DNA of 45,259 nt. It comes from Prosthecobacter sp. (GTDB lineage Bacteria; Verrucomicrobiota; Verrucomicrobiia; Verrucomicrobiales; Verrucomicrobiaceae). Location: the NCBI GenBank assembly GCA_019186985.1, contig JABARQ010000050.1, positions 1 through 45,259 on the forward strand, given 5' to 3'. The notes under the pieces were generated by a model. It was not told the DNA's origin. It did no database searches and worked only from the letters and a program-made list of their open reading frames with translations. A program made the translations under genes and the position numbers. Position 1 is the first letter of the stretch; the number at the start of each line of letters is the position of its first letter. Shown here one piece after another: positions 19,749 through 28,799 of the stretch.

Positions 19749-22364
19749 TCAGTCCACAAACATCAGCTCGTTCGAAAGCATCAGCACCTGGACGAACTGC
19801 TCCCAGGCATCAAGGCTCGTCTTCGGCTGCGCCGCAAAATCCCTCCGCGCATCCCACAGAACAGCGGACTCGTCCCCGCCCGAACCCGCGCTCAGGTTTC
19901 GGGCGCTGATCTGCGGCGCCCAGAGAAACTGGTCGCTGTTCAAGCCTCCGCCGATGTCGACGACAAAGTCCAGCGTCTCGCCTGCCCGCATGACGACCTC
20001 CGGCAGGTTCAGGTCCGCCTTCGAGGCATGAAGTTCTACGCTGAACAGCTTGCCCAGGCGTGAGTGGCCTACAAAGGCCCGGATGCCATCACCCGCCTCC
20101 GGTTCATGCACCAGGATTGACTTCAACTCATAGCTGCCTTCGGCAGGGGCCACCCAGCGGCGGACGACGGCGTGACGCCTGTCATTGCCAGGATGCCCGC
20201 CCTCCGCCGTCAGCTGCGCCCAGCCCAGCCGTGCGTTCGGAAACTCCTCGTCCCCCTGCCAGGCATGACCGGTGAAATGCGGAATGACGGCGAAATCCTT
20301 CATCCGCCCCGACGCTTCATCCCATTCCCCCACGCCATACCGCCAGGCTTTGGAAGTGTCCGCCTTTGCCAGGATGACCGGTTCGAATGCCTGGACGTAG
20401 GCCAGGGCGGCGGCGGTTTCCTCCGCCGTTGGGTCACGCTGAAAAAGCCGCTGATAGATGTACCGGACACGTCCGGACGCATCAGCCGCCTCCTTCGCGG
20501 CCGACCGGATCATCCCCCTGGCCAGGCGCACCACAAACGGATGATTCAGGCCGAACAATGCCTGCTGGGGCACGGTCGTCTCCGTTCGCTGCGGGATCGA
20601 AAGATCAGGGTTGGCGAAGTCAAAGGTCCGCATCACCGCCGGCAGGTTCTCCCGGTCCACCTGGCAGTAAAGCGTCCGCCTCAGGCCGCCGCTGCCAAAC
20701 AAGCTTTCCGGCCGGCCTCCCATCCGCGCCTCCAGAAATCCTGCGGCCTGAAGCCAGGCGTCACGCAGCTCTTCAAAGCTCAGCCGGTGCGGCGTCATGT
20801 ATGCGAGGAACCGGTTGTCGGGGTCGGCCGCCGCTCCGTCCTTCGAGCCCGTCCTGCGATACGCCTGCGACATCATCATCAGCCGGTGCATGTGCTTCAG
20901 GCTCCAGCCGCTGCGCATGAACTCAGCGGCCAGCCAGTCGAGCAGTTCCGGATGACTCGGAGGGCTGCCCTGCCTGCCAAAGTCGCTCGGCGTGCCGGCC
21001 AGCCCCCGGCCGAAGTGATGCTGCCACAGGCGGTTCACCATGACCCGCGCGGTCAGCGGATTGCGCGGATCCACGATGGCCTGCGCCAGCTCCAGCCTCC
21101 CGCTGCCACGGGCGAACGGCTTCTGCGGACCGAACAGGCTCAGAAACTGACGGGGCACGGGCTCCCCCTTCGTCAGCGGGTTGCCGCGGTTGAAGACACG
21201 CGGCGTCACCGGCTGCGCACGGTCCACCAGGATTGTGGCATGGGCAGGCGCCTTTGCATTCTTCAGGAGGTGCCGGTCCACCTCCCCCTGGGATTTCCAC
21301 AGCTCGACGACCACGTTCGTCGGAAAATACATTTCGTTGTTCGCAATGGGCTCGTCCGGTACAAAGGCGGGCGAATCCGGCCGACGCAGCACCTCTTCGG
21401 TCAGCGCCATGCCGGGATGCTTCTCCAGCCAGGCCGTCCAGCGGTGGACGATGAAGGGATTCAGGTCCTTTTCGTCCAGGATCTGGCCGAAGACCTCCTC
21501 GGGATACTTCTCCAGATCCTTCTGCGCCGCCACATAGTCAGCCGCCCGCGCCCGGGTCCGCGCCATCTGCTCCTCCCGGCGCTTCGTCATCAGCTCACGG
21601 TTTTTCTTCACCAGCGCCGCCAGCACGGCATCCTCGCCCTCGGCACAGGGCACCAGCGCCTCCGCACAGCTCTGAAACACGCCGTACAAGGCGTAGTAGT
21701 CACGCGTCGGGATCGGGTCAAACTTGTGGTCATGGCAGCGGGCGCAGGCCACCGTCAGCGCCTGCGTGCCGCGCATCACCACGTCGATGCGGTCGTCAAT
21801 GATGTCATGGGTGACGCCTAAAAAGCGGCGGCCCAGCGTCAGGAAACCCATCGCAGCCAGGTCCGGGGAGCCCGGCGGAACCACCTGGTCGGCGGCGATC
21901 TGCAGCAGCAGGAAGCGGTCATAGGGCATGTCCTCGTTCAAGGCCCGTACCACCCAGTCGCGGTAGGCGGAGGCATGAACCCAGTTCTTCTCCTCCCGTG
22001 CATACACATAGCCCTTCGTGTCCGAATACCTCGCCACGTCCAGCCAGTGTCGCGCCCACTGCTCGCCATGATGCGGGCTGGCCAGCAGGCGGTCGATCAG
22101 CGCGGCATAACCCCCTTTTTGAAAAACCTCCGTCTCCGCCGGGCCGGGCGGAAGGCCCGTGAGGTCCATGCAGGCGCGCCGCATCAGCGTGCGATCATCC
22201 GCCAAGGGCGCTGGCCGGAGCCCCTGCCTCTCCAGCTCCCCGGCAACAAAGGCGTCAATGCTCCCGGCCTTCCCCGGCCTCAGGGGCTGAAAGGCCCAGT
22301 GCTCCGCCGCCAGGGCTCCATGGCAGCACAGCAGGAAGGTCGGCAATGTCAGGCGGCATCTCAC
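19749..22364 (-). CDS. Secreted DUF1549/DUF1553 (PSCyt2-PSD1) protein
   Basis: 871 aa starting at GTG 22364, with a signal peptide (LPTFLLCCHGALA). Residues about 30-230 are the DUF1549 (PSCyt2) domain: DLTGLPPGPAE, EQWARHWLDVARYSDTKGY, and the heme-type motif CARCHDHKFDPI. Residues about 400-690 are DUF1553 (PSD1): DPRNPLTARVMVNRLWQHHFG, GTPSDFGRQGSPPSHPELLDWLA, with TPHRLSFEELRDA and ANPDLSIPQRTETTVPQQAL. The family is characteristic of Planctomycetota and Verrucomicrobiota, usually paired with a DUF1501 protein. That partner and the PSCyt1 cytochrome domain are both absent here. Function unknown. Convergent with folE2. Confidence 0.92.
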   Translation of the reverse strand: MRCRLTLPTFLLCCHGALAAEHWAFQPLRPGKAGSIDAFVAGELERQGLRPAPLADDRTLMRRACMDLTGLPPGPAETEVFQKGGYAALIDRLLASPHHGEQWARHWLDVARYSDTKGYVYAREEKNWVHASAYRDWVVRALNEDMPYDRFLLLQIAADQVVPPGSPDLAAMGFLTLGRRFLGVTHDIIDDRIDVVMRGTQALTVACARCHDHKFDPIPTRDYYALYGVFQSCAEALVPCAEGEDAVLAALVKKNRELMTKRREEQMARTRARAADYVAAQKDLEKYPEEVFGQILDEKDLNPFIVHRWTAWLEKHPGMALTEEVLRRPDSPAFVPDEPIANNEMYFPTNVVVELWKSQGEVDRHLLKNAKAPAHATILVDRAQPVTPRVFNRGNPLTKGEPVPRQFLSLFGPQKPFARGSGRLELAQAIVDPRNPLTARVMVNRLWQHHFGRGLAGTPSDFGRQGSPPSHPELLDWLAAEFMRSGWSLKHMHRLMMMSQAYRRTGSKDGAAADPDNRFLAYMTPHRLSFEELRDAWLQAAGFLEARMGGRPESLFGSGGLRRTLYCQVDRENLPAVMRTFDFANPDLSIPQRTETTVPQQALFGLNHPFVVRLARGMIRSAAKEAADASGRVRYIYQRLFQRDPTAEETAAALAYVQAFEPVILAKADTSKAWRYGVGEWDEASGRMKDFAVIPHFTGHAWQGDEEFPNARLGWAQLTAEGGHPGNDRRHAVVRRWVAPAEGSYELKSILVHEPEAGDGIRAFVGHSRLGKLFSVELHASKADLNLPEVVMRAGETLDFVVDIGGGLNSDQFLWAPQISARNLSAGSGGDESAVLWDARRDFAAQPKTSLDAWEQFVQVLMLSNELMFVD

Positions 22365-22415
22365 GAATGCCTACTACGGCCCTGGCCGCCGTTCTCTTCT
22401 TTCCCCTTCGCCGGT

Positions 22416-23288
22416 TCAGGCGCCCGCCCTGACCTCCACGGGCGACTTGCCGCTCCAGGCCTTGAACGCCCGTGAAAAATGCGCGGACGACTTGTAGCCC
22501 AGCTCCGCCGCCACCGCCTTCACCTGGGCCTCGGGCTGGCGCAGCTTGATCATCGCCTGGCTCATCTTCAGCCGCACCAGGCAGGCCAGCGGCGTCTCCG
22601 TGTCATAACGCTTGAACAAACGCGTCATGTAGGCCGCGCTCACATGACAGTGCCCCGCCGCCTGCTCGATGCTGCCCAGCACCGGATAGTTCCTCAACAG
22701 ATGCCCGCGACAGCGCAGGTAGGTGGCATGGGCGGGGTCAAACTTCGTCGCCGCATGCCCCCGCGAATCCGCACACACCGCCAGGGCATGTTCCAGGGCC
22801 GCCCCGGCCACCCGGAGAGCCAGGCGCCCGCCACGCAGCGCATGGTCGATCACCTCCTCCAGCAGCGCCGTCACACGCCCGGCATCCAGCACCCGGATCA
22901 CCGTCCCCGCACGCAGGTCAAGCTCCTCCAGCAACGCCGGGGCACGCGCCCCCGTCAGGTTGAAGAAATACTTCACCATCGGCTCCGCGCTGTCGCTCTC
23001 GATCACATGCGGCGTCGCCGGGTCATAAAAAAACGCATGGCCGGTGCCCAGCTCATGCTTCCTGCCCGCCAGCGTCACCCTTCCCGATCCCCTCGCCACA
23101 AACTCAAAGGCGATGAAGGGAAAGCTCGCACGGTCGATCACAAAGTCCGGCGCACACCATTCACAACCGCCCGCCACCAGGCTCAGGCCGCTGCCCGGAA
23201 CTCGCCGACCCTGGGCTTCCTCCACAAAAAAACGCCGCGTCCGCAGCACTTGCTTGGAAAAATAATCGGCCTGGTCAGTGACTTTCAT
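22416..23288 (-). CDS. AraC-family transcriptional regulator
   Basis: 290 aa. N-terminal cupin-type sensor domain (FIAFEFVARGSGRVTLAGRKHELGTGHAFFYDP), a middle linker, and the C-terminal double helix-turn-helix: SIEQAAGHCHVSAAYMTRLFKRYDTETPLACLVRLKMSQA followed by VKAVAAELGYKSSAHFSRAFKAWSGKSPVEVR. AraC members with this cupin usually sense a sugar or glycan product. It is divergent from the isomerase-lyase genes starting at 23440 and is their most likely regulator (inferred). Confidence 0.92.
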   Translation of the reverse strand: MKVTDQADYFSKQVLRTRRFFVEEAQGRRVPGSGLSLVAGGCEWCAPDFVIDRASFPFIAFEFVARGSGRVTLAGRKHELGTGHAFFYDPATPHVIESDSAEPMVKYFFNLTGARAPALLEELDLRAGTVIRVLDAGRVTALLEEVIDHALRGGRLALRVAGAALEHALAVCADSRGHAATKFDPAHATYLRCRGHLLRNYPVLGSIEQAAGHCHVSAAYMTRLFKRYDTETPLACLVRLKMSQAMIKLRQPEAQVKAVAAELGYKSSAHFSRAFKAWSGKSPVEVRAGA

Positions 23289-23385
23289 GCGCCCGCATCA
23301 TTAGCCAGATCGCCGGATTTCCTATCACCAATCACCCCACAAGGTCAAGAATCGTCAATAAACTGACAAAAGATGAGAGACGGCA

Positions 23386-23407
23386 GGTTTGCAGAAATTG
23401 CCAAACC
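23386..23407. promoter_or_regulatory. Candidate operator between araC-like gene and isomerase gene
   Basis: Inverted repeat GGTTTG (23386-23391) and CAAACC (23402-23407), 10-base spacer, in the divergent intergenic region of 151 bp. Its position suits a regulator site, but arms of 6 bp occur by chance. Confidence 0.35.
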
Positions 23408-23439
23408 ACTCGTTAGACTTCCCCGCCCCCCTTTCACTC

Positions 23440-25035
23440 ATGAAGACCCTTCATCTCGTCGCCTCGGGCGACCTCCGCCTCGCCGCCAACCAGACCTGCT
23501 GGGCCGCCCAGAAGGACATGGAGGAACGCCTCGCCGCCGCCCTCAAGGCCGAGGGCTGCACCCTTCGGCGCGCCCATCCCTACGACCGTGTGAAAAAACA
23601 TGGCTTCATCGACTCCCAGAAGATGGGCATCGAGGTGTTCCGGGGCATTGATCCCGACGCCCCCCTGATCGTCGCCGAAGCCGTCTGGCAGTACTCCCAT
23701 CACGTCCTGGCAGGCCTCATCACGCACCGCGGCCCCATCCTGACCGTGGCCAACTGGAGCGGCCAGTGGCCCGGCCTCGTCGGCCTGCTCAACCTCAACG
23801 CCTCCCTCACCAAGGCCGGCGTCCGCCATTCCACGCTCTGGAGCGAGGACTTCACCGACGCCTTCTTCAGGTCCGGCCTGCGTGAATGGCTCGGCACCGG
23901 TGTGGTCAAGCATGATCAAAGCCATGTCCGCCCGCTTTCCACGCTCAAGCTGCCGGCTGAAGATGACCTTGCAGGCCGCGACTTCGCCCGCCGCTTCCGC
24001 CATCAGAAGGCCATCCTTGGCGTCTTCGACGAAGGCTGCATGGGCATGTTCAACGCCATCGTGCCCGACCACCTGCTGCACCCCACCGGCTGCTTCAAGG
24101 AACGCCTCAGCCAGTCCACCCTCTACGCAGCCATGCGCGAGGTCGGCGATGACGAGGCCGCCGCCGTCCTGTCCTGGCTGAGGAAAAAAGGCCTCCAGAT
24201 GAAGCTCGGCACGGATGAGGCCTCCGAACTCACCGAACCCCAGGTCCTGCTCCAGTGCAAAATGTACATCGCCGCCGTGCGCCTCGCCGATGAGTTCGGC
24301 TGCGCCGCCATCGGCATCCAGTACCAGCAGGGGCTCAAGGATCTCTCCCCCGCCAGCGACCTCGTTGAAGGCATGCTCAACAACACCGACCGACCGCCCG
24401 TGCTCAGCGCCGACGGCAGGCGTGTGCTGTTCGAAGGAGAAGCCGTCCCCCACTTCAATGAAGTCGATGAATGCGCCGGCATCGACGGCCTTGTCACCTA
24501 CCGCCTCTGGCGCGAGCTTGGCTTCGCCCCGGAGAACACCCTCCATGACCTGCGCTGGGGAGCCAGGTTTGCCAACGACTACGTCTGGGTTCTCCTCATC
24601 AGCGGCGCCGCACCGCCCGCCCACTTCGTCGGCGGCTGGAAGGGTGCCTCAAGCGAACGCCAGCCCGCCATGTATTTCCGCCTTGGCGGCGGCACGCTCA
24701 AGGGCGTCAGCAAGCCCGGCCACATCGTCTGGAGCCGTGTCTTCGTCATGAATGACCAGCTGCACTGCGACATCGGCGTCGCAGAGGTCGTGAAGCTGCC
24801 GGAGGCCGAGACCCATCGCCGCTGGCAGGAAACCACCCCGCAGTGGCCCATCATGCACACCGTCCTCAAGGGCGTCTCCCGCGACCAGATGATGGCCCGT
24901 CACAAGTCCAACCACATCCAGGTCGTCTACTGCCCCAACGAAAAGCAGGCCCACCGCGCCGCACGCATCAAGGCCTCCGCCATGGCCGGGCTCGGCCTCG
25001 AAGTCTCCCTCTGCGGCGACGTCCGGCTCGCCTGA
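23440..25035 (+). CDS. Sugar isomerase, fucose/arabinose isomerase-like family
   Basis: 531 aa from ATG 23440; the open frame begins earlier but the added residues look non-coding. The N-terminal part resembles the substrate-channel half of L-fucose/L-arabinose isomerases ([21 protein letters not shown]). The central [13 protein letters not shown] and [15 protein letters not shown] offer acidic residues at the places of the metal ligands, and the C-terminal [13 protein letters not shown] gives a His. Similarity is at fold level; no substrate can be named, and the assignment is tentative. It starts the plus-strand operon with the DHDPS-family gene 43 bp downstream, opposite the AraC gene. Confidence 0.6.
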   Translation: MKTLHLVASGDLRLAANQTCWAAQKDMEERLAAALKAEGCTLRRAHPYDRVKKHGFIDSQKMGIEVFRGIDPDAPLIVAEAVWQYSHHVLAGLITHRGPILTVANWSGQWPGLVGLLNLNASLTKAGVRHSTLWSEDFTDAFFRSGLREWLGTGVVKHDQSHVRPLSTLKLPAEDDLAGRDFARRFRHQKAILGVFDEGCMGMFNAIVPDHLLHPTGCFKERLSQSTLYAAMREVGDDEAAAVLSWLRKKGLQMKLGTDEASELTEPQVLLQCKMYIAAVRLADEFGCAAIGIQYQQGLKDLSPASDLVEGMLNNTDRPPVLSADGRRVLFEGEAVPHFNEVDECAGIDGLVTYRLWRELGFAPENTLHDLRWGARFANDYVWVLLISGAAPPAHFVGGWKGASSERQPAMYFRLGGGTLKGVSKPGHIVWSRVFVMNDQLHCDIGVAEVVKLPEAETHRRWQETTPQWPIMHTVLKGVSRDQMMARHKSNHIQVVYCPNEKQAHRAARIKASAMAGLGLEVSLCGDVRLA

Positions 25036-25078
25036 TTCACCCAGCACAAAATACCCCGTTTTTCCCCGCACCCGCACC

Positions 25079-25987
25079 ATGTCCCAGCCCCTCCGCGGCA
25101 TCATCCCGCCCCTCGTCTCCCCGCTTCGTGACCGTGACTCCCTCGACGTCGCCGGCCTGGAGCGCCTGGTCGAACACCTCATCCAGGGCGGCGTCAGCGG
25201 CCTCTTCGTGCTTGGCACCACCGGCGAAGGTCCCAGCCTCAGCTACCGCCTTCGCCGTGAACTCGTCGAACGCGCCTGCAAACAGGCCGCCGGCCGCGTC
25301 CCCGTGCTCGTCGGCATCACCGACACCGCCTTCACCGAAAGCGTGAACCTCGCGAGGTTCTCCGCTGATGCCGGAGCCACCCATGTGGTGCTCGCCCCGC
25401 CCTACTACTTCCCCGCCGCCCCGCCGGAGATGCTGGAATATGTGCAGGATCTCGTCAGCGAAATGCCCCTGCCCCTCTTCCTCTACAACATGCCAGGCTT
25501 GACGAAGGTGAGCTTCGAGATCGACCTCGTCCGGCGTGCCCTCGACATGCCCGGCGTCTGTGGCGTGAAGGACAGCTCCTGCGACATGATCTACTTCCAC
25601 CGCCTGCTCGAAGTGGCCAGACAACGCGAGGACTGGAGCGTGCTTGTCGGCCCCGAGGAGCTCACTGCTGAAGCCGTGCTGCTCGGCGGCCATGGCGGCA
25701 TCAACGGCGGCGCCAACCTGCACCCCAAGCTCTATGTCGAGATGTACCAGGCCGCCGCCGCCCAGGACTTGAAACGCACCCGTGAGCTTCACGCCCAGGT
25801 CATGCAGCTCGCCGGAGCCATCTACACCGTCGGCAGGCACAAGAGCGCCATCATCAAGGGCATCAAGTGCGGCCTCTCCCTGCTCGGCATCTGCGAGGAC
25901 CACATGGCCGAGCCTTTCCACCGCTTCCGCGACGCCGAAAGAGAGATCATCCGCGAAAGGCTCGTCACTCTCGGCCTGCTCAGATAG
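25079..25987 (+). CDS. DHDPS/N-acetylneuraminate lyase-family aldolase
   Basis: 302 aa class I aldolase of the DapA/NanA superfamily, which cleaves or forms pyruvate-containing keto acids through a Schiff base. Visible residues: GTTGEG at 46-51 (carboxylate-binding loop), Tyr136 in LYNMPG, Lys164 in GVKDSS. The residue after YNMP is Gly rather than the S-R of DapA, so lysine biosynthesis is unlikely. Neighbourhood (isomerase, sialate O-acetylesterase, sialidase-like proteins) favours a catabolic sugar-acid or N-acetylneuraminate lyase. No experiment-level evidence for either substrate. Confidence 0.82.
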   Translation: MSQPLRGIIPPLVSPLRDRDSLDVAGLERLVEHLIQGGVSGLFVLGTTGEGPSLSYRLRRELVERACKQAAGRVPVLVGITDTAFTESVNLARFSADAGATHVVLAPPYYFPAAPPEMLEYVQDLVSEMPLPLFLYNMPGLTKVSFEIDLVRRALDMPGVCGVKDSSCDMIYFHRLLEVARQREDWSVLVGPEELTAEAVLLGGHGGINGGANLHPKLYVEMYQAAAAQDLKRTRELHAQVMQLAGAIYTVGRHKSAIIKGIKCGLSLLGICEDHMAEPFHRFRDAEREIIRERLVTLGLLR

Positions 25988-25991
25988 GAAC

Positions 25992-26057
25992 AACCACGGA
26001 AGACACTGAACACACGGAAATCAGACAACCTGTCCGACCTTCCGTGGATTCCGTGGT
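25992..26057. repeat. Inverted pair of the aaccacggaa repeat, left of the GxxExxY gene
   Basis: A 28-bp unit (25992-26019, starting AACCACGGAAGACACTGAAC) followed by an inverted, shorter copy at 26039-26057 (CTTCCGTGGATTCCGTGGT). A matching direct copy sits at 26461, so the GxxExxY gene is bracketed. This repeat type is widespread in genomes of the group. Confidence 0.88.
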
Positions 26058-26073
26058 CAGCCAAGCCCATTCC

Positions 26074-26454
26074 ATGAACTCCAAGCTCATCTATCCCGAG
26101 GAGAGTTTCGCCATCCGTGGCGCTCTCTTTGAGGTGCACAAGGAGAAGGGCGCCGGCTTCCTGGAGCCTGTTTATCAAGAGTGCCTTGAGATGGAGTTTC
26201 GACTGGCCGGTGTGCCCGCCAGTGCCCAGCCTCGGTTGCAGCTGGATGACAAGGGAACCCCTCTGAGGAGCGAATACATCCCGGATTTCATCTGCCACGA
26301 CAAGATCATCCTCGAACTCAAGGCGGTGAAGGAGCTGACCGATGCGCATCGAGCGCAGGTACAGAATTACCTCAAAGCCACCGGCTTTAAACTCGCCTTC
26401 GTCGTCAACTTTTGTCATCACCCACTCGTGAAGATCGAGCGCATCGTACGCTGA
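26074..26454 (+). CDS. GxxExxY protein
   Basis: 126 aa, start chosen at ATG 26074, inside the repeat-bounded block. It carries the defining motif GFLEPVY (Gly28, Glu31, Tyr34) in VHKEKGAGFLEPVYQECLEM, then a PD-(D/E)XK-like core: YIPDFICHDKIILELKAVKEL (Asp and E-x-K) and HRAQVQNYLKATGFKLAFVVNF. Members are proposed nuclease-fold proteins of unknown role. They are often found in the middle of unrelated operons with this repeat on both sides, as here, which suggests that the gene travels as a cassette. It interrupts the carbohydrate region. Confidence 0.93.
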   Translation: MNSKLIYPEESFAIRGALFEVHKEKGAGFLEPVYQECLEMEFRLAGVPASAQPRLQLDDKGTPLRSEYIPDFICHDKIILELKAVKELTDAHRAQVQNYLKATGFKLAFVVNFCHHPLVKIERIVR

Positions 26455-26460
26455 ATACAC

Positions 26461-26572
26461 AACCACGGAAAACACTGAACACACACGGAACACCAACCCC
26501 AGAAGCCCCAACCCGATTCCCATGAAACTCCATCACCTCATCCTTCCGTGTCTTCTGTGCCTTCCGTGGTTG
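26461..26572. repeat. Inverted pair of the aaccacggaa repeat, right of the GxxExxY gene
   Basis: 30-bp direct unit at 26461-26490 (AACCACGGAAAACACTGAAC...), and an inverted copy at 26542-26572 (CCTTCCGTGTCTTCTGTGCC...). The second arm is coding: it forms codons of residues 7-17 of the next protein, inside its signal peptide. Only 31 bp separate the first arm from that gene's ATG at 26522. Confidence 0.9.
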
Positions 26573-27583
26573 TCTCATGCCGATCCCGCCATCCTGAAGA
26601 CCGAGTACATCTACGACACCGGCCCCTACCCGCAGATCCACGCCACCACGATCGTCGAAACACCCACCGGCCTCGTCACGGCATGGTTTGGCGGCACAGC
26701 GGAGAAAAACCCGGACGTCTGCATCTGGGTCTCGCGTCAGCTTCCCGACGGCCAATGGACGGAAGGCGTCGAAACCGCCAACGGCCTCCAGCCAGACGGC
26801 ACCCGCCATCCAACCTGGAATCCTGTGCTGTTCCAGCCAAAGGACGCGCCGCTCATGCTCTTCTACAAGGTCGGCCCCTCGCCGAGCACCTGGTGGGGTG
26901 AGCTCAAAACCAGCACCGACGGCGGCAAGACCTGGTCCTCGGCGCAAAAGCTGCCGAGGGGCATCTTCGGCCCCATCAAGAACAAGCCCGTGCAGCTCGC
27001 CAACGGCGACATCCTGTGCCCAACCAGCAATGAGACCGACACCAAGCCCAGCGCCTGGGCCATCTACTTCGAGCGCACCTCCGACCTCTGCAAAACCTGG
27101 ACCCGCACCGGGCTTCTGCACGACGGCCTGAAGATCGGCGCCATCCAGCCCAGCATCCTCTTCCCCGGCGGCGACAGGCTGCTGGCCGTCGGCCGCACGA
27201 AGCAGGGCAAGGTCTTCCAGATCGCCTCCGAGGACACAGGCAGAACCTGGGGCGAGATTTCGCTCACCGACCTGCCGAATCCCAACTCCGGCACCGACGC
27301 CGTGACACTCGCCGACGGCCGTCACCTGCTCATCTACAACCACACCGCCAGAGGCCGCAGCCCGCTCAACCTCGCCGTGAGCAAGGACGGCAAAACTTGG
27401 GAAGCCGCGCTCATCTTTGAAGACGAGCCGAAGAAGGAGTTCAGCTATCCGGCGATCATCCAGACGAAGGACGGCCTCGTCCACATCACCTACACCTGGC
27501 AGCGAAAGAAGGTGAAGCATGTCGTCCTCGACCCCGCCAGGCTCACCACGAAGCCGATGACGAATGGCGAGTGGCCGAAGTGA
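26522..27583 (+). CDS. Secreted sialidase-like BNR-repeat protein 1
   Basis: 353 aa, signal peptide MKLHHLILPCLLCLPWLSHA. The mature protein is a six-bladed propeller of the BNR_2/sialidase superfamily: Asp boxes STDGGKTW and SEDTGRTW and degenerate ones at TSDLCKTW and SKDGKTW. FSYPAIIQTKDGLVHITYTW is the family's last-blade pattern. The Arg triad and the FRIP motif of true sialidases are not evident, so hydrolysis of sialic acid is uncertain; lyases and other hydrolases share this fold. First of a run of three similar secreted genes on the plus strand. Its signal peptide was probably built partly from repeat DNA. Confidence 0.82.
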   Translation: MKLHHLILPCLLCLPWLSHADPAILKTEYIYDTGPYPQIHATTIVETPTGLVTAWFGGTAEKNPDVCIWVSRQLPDGQWTEGVETANGLQPDGTRHPTWNPVLFQPKDAPLMLFYKVGPSPSTWWGELKTSTDGGKTWSSAQKLPRGIFGPIKNKPVQLANGDILCPTSNETDTKPSAWAIYFERTSDLCKTWTRTGLLHDGLKIGAIQPSILFPGGDRLLAVGRTKQGKVFQIASEDTGRTWGEISLTDLPNPNSGTDAVTLADGRHLLIYNHTARGRSPLNLAVSKDGKTWEAALIFEDEPKKEFSYPAIIQTKDGLVHITYTWQRKKVKHVVLDPARLTTKPMTNGEWPK

Positions 27584-27631
27584 GGTTGCTTCCATTGAGA
27601 ATTGAGTCCCGATCACTTCGGTAGCCTTGCC

Positions 27632-28762
27632 ATGAAGCCACTGATTGCCTTATTGTTCCTTGTCACCAGCGCTCTGGCTGAAACCACAGGCGATGTTCGC
27701 GACGTTCGTGTGCTTCGCACCGCTGAGCAGGAGCCCCGCGCTGCGCTTCTTGGACAGCCGAGCATTGCCACCTGGAAGGAGAAGCATCATGTGGTTGCCT
27801 ATCAAAAGGGCATCGCCGGGAAAATGGACATGGGCAGCATCGACGCGGTCGTTTCCAGCGATGATGGAACCACATGGAGCATCCCGAGCACCATCTTTGA
27901 TCACGAGCAGCGGCACGGCGCGATGCAGTTCGGCTACTGCAATGCCGTGCTCTACAAACCGCCGGGACAAGAGGTGCTGTGGTGCTTTGCCATGCGCTGC
28001 CCGCTGAACTATGCCGACAGCGAGGACTCGCATCTAGCGGCTGCTTACAGCGGTGACGGCGGCAGCTCGTGGAACCCAGTCGAGCTGGCAATGCACTACA
28101 CCGGCCCGCTCGTCATCCTCGGCGAGATCCAGCGCATCATGGAGAATGGCCAGCCGCTTTATCTACTGCCTGCTCATCGCAACACGAAACGCGCCGATCC
28201 GCTCGGTCAGCGCGAGCATTTTGTGCTGCGCAGCACCAGCCTTCTCGACTGGCATCTCGGCGGCTATGTGCCGCAGCCAGAGCCTGGGAAAATCTTCCTT
28301 CATGAAGGCCAGATTGCGGTCATCAATGAGCAGCAGCACCTCAAGATGGTCATGCGAACGTCCGCTGAAGGAAGGAAAGGAGGCCTGGCTGACGGCGGTG
28401 CGCTTGATCCTCCGCGTGCCTGGTCCAGCACCAGCACCGACGGCGGCAAAACATGGAGCATCGCGCAGGAGGAGCCCGATCTCTGGAACACCGTTTCAGA
28501 GGCCTGGTTCGGCCAGTCGCAAGCGGGCGGCCAGCTCTATGTCTATAACGACGGCCCAGCGCGAAGCCGGATGACGCTTCGCTACAAAGTGAAGCCCGCA
28601 AACGGCACCTGGAGCGACGAACGCACCTTCTTCGACGCGGGCATCCACAACTCTTATCCTTCCCTCATCGAGATCGCTCCCGGCGAGTATCGCGCCGTGT
28701 GGGACAGCGGCGATGCGAAGCGTCACCGTCGCTCCATCCGGTTCGGAAAACTCACGCTGTAA
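27632..28762 (+). CDS. Secreted sialidase-like BNR-repeat protein 2
   Basis: 376 aa; ATG 27632 chosen over an upstream TTG because the signal peptide (MKPLIALLFLVTSALAE) follows directly. Asp boxes: SSDDGTTW, SGDGGSSW and STDGGKTW. TFFDAGIHNSYPSLIEIAPGEYRAVWDSGD is the final blade. It is distinct from its neighbours and not a recent copy of them. Exo-hydrolase or lyase of a glycan is likely; the substrate is unknown. 48 bp after protein 1 and 37 bp before protein 3, so probably one transcript. Confidence 0.82.
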   Translation: MKPLIALLFLVTSALAETTGDVRDVRVLRTAEQEPRAALLGQPSIATWKEKHHVVAYQKGIAGKMDMGSIDAVVSSDDGTTWSIPSTIFDHEQRHGAMQFGYCNAVLYKPPGQEVLWCFAMRCPLNYADSEDSHLAAAYSGDGGSSWNPVELAMHYTGPLVILGEIQRIMENGQPLYLLPAHRNTKRADPLGQREHFVLRSTSLLDWHLGGYVPQPEPGKIFLHEGQIAVINEQQHLKMVMRTSAEGRKGGLADGGALDPPRAWSSTSTDGGKTWSIAQEEPDLWNTVSEAWFGQSQAGGQLYVYNDGPARSRMTLRYKVKPANGTWSDERTFFDAGIHNSYPSLIEIAPGEYRAVWDSGDAKRHRRSIRFGKLTL

Positions 28763-28799
28763 AGCATCTCCCAAGCTCTTCGATTCCACTCTCATCACC

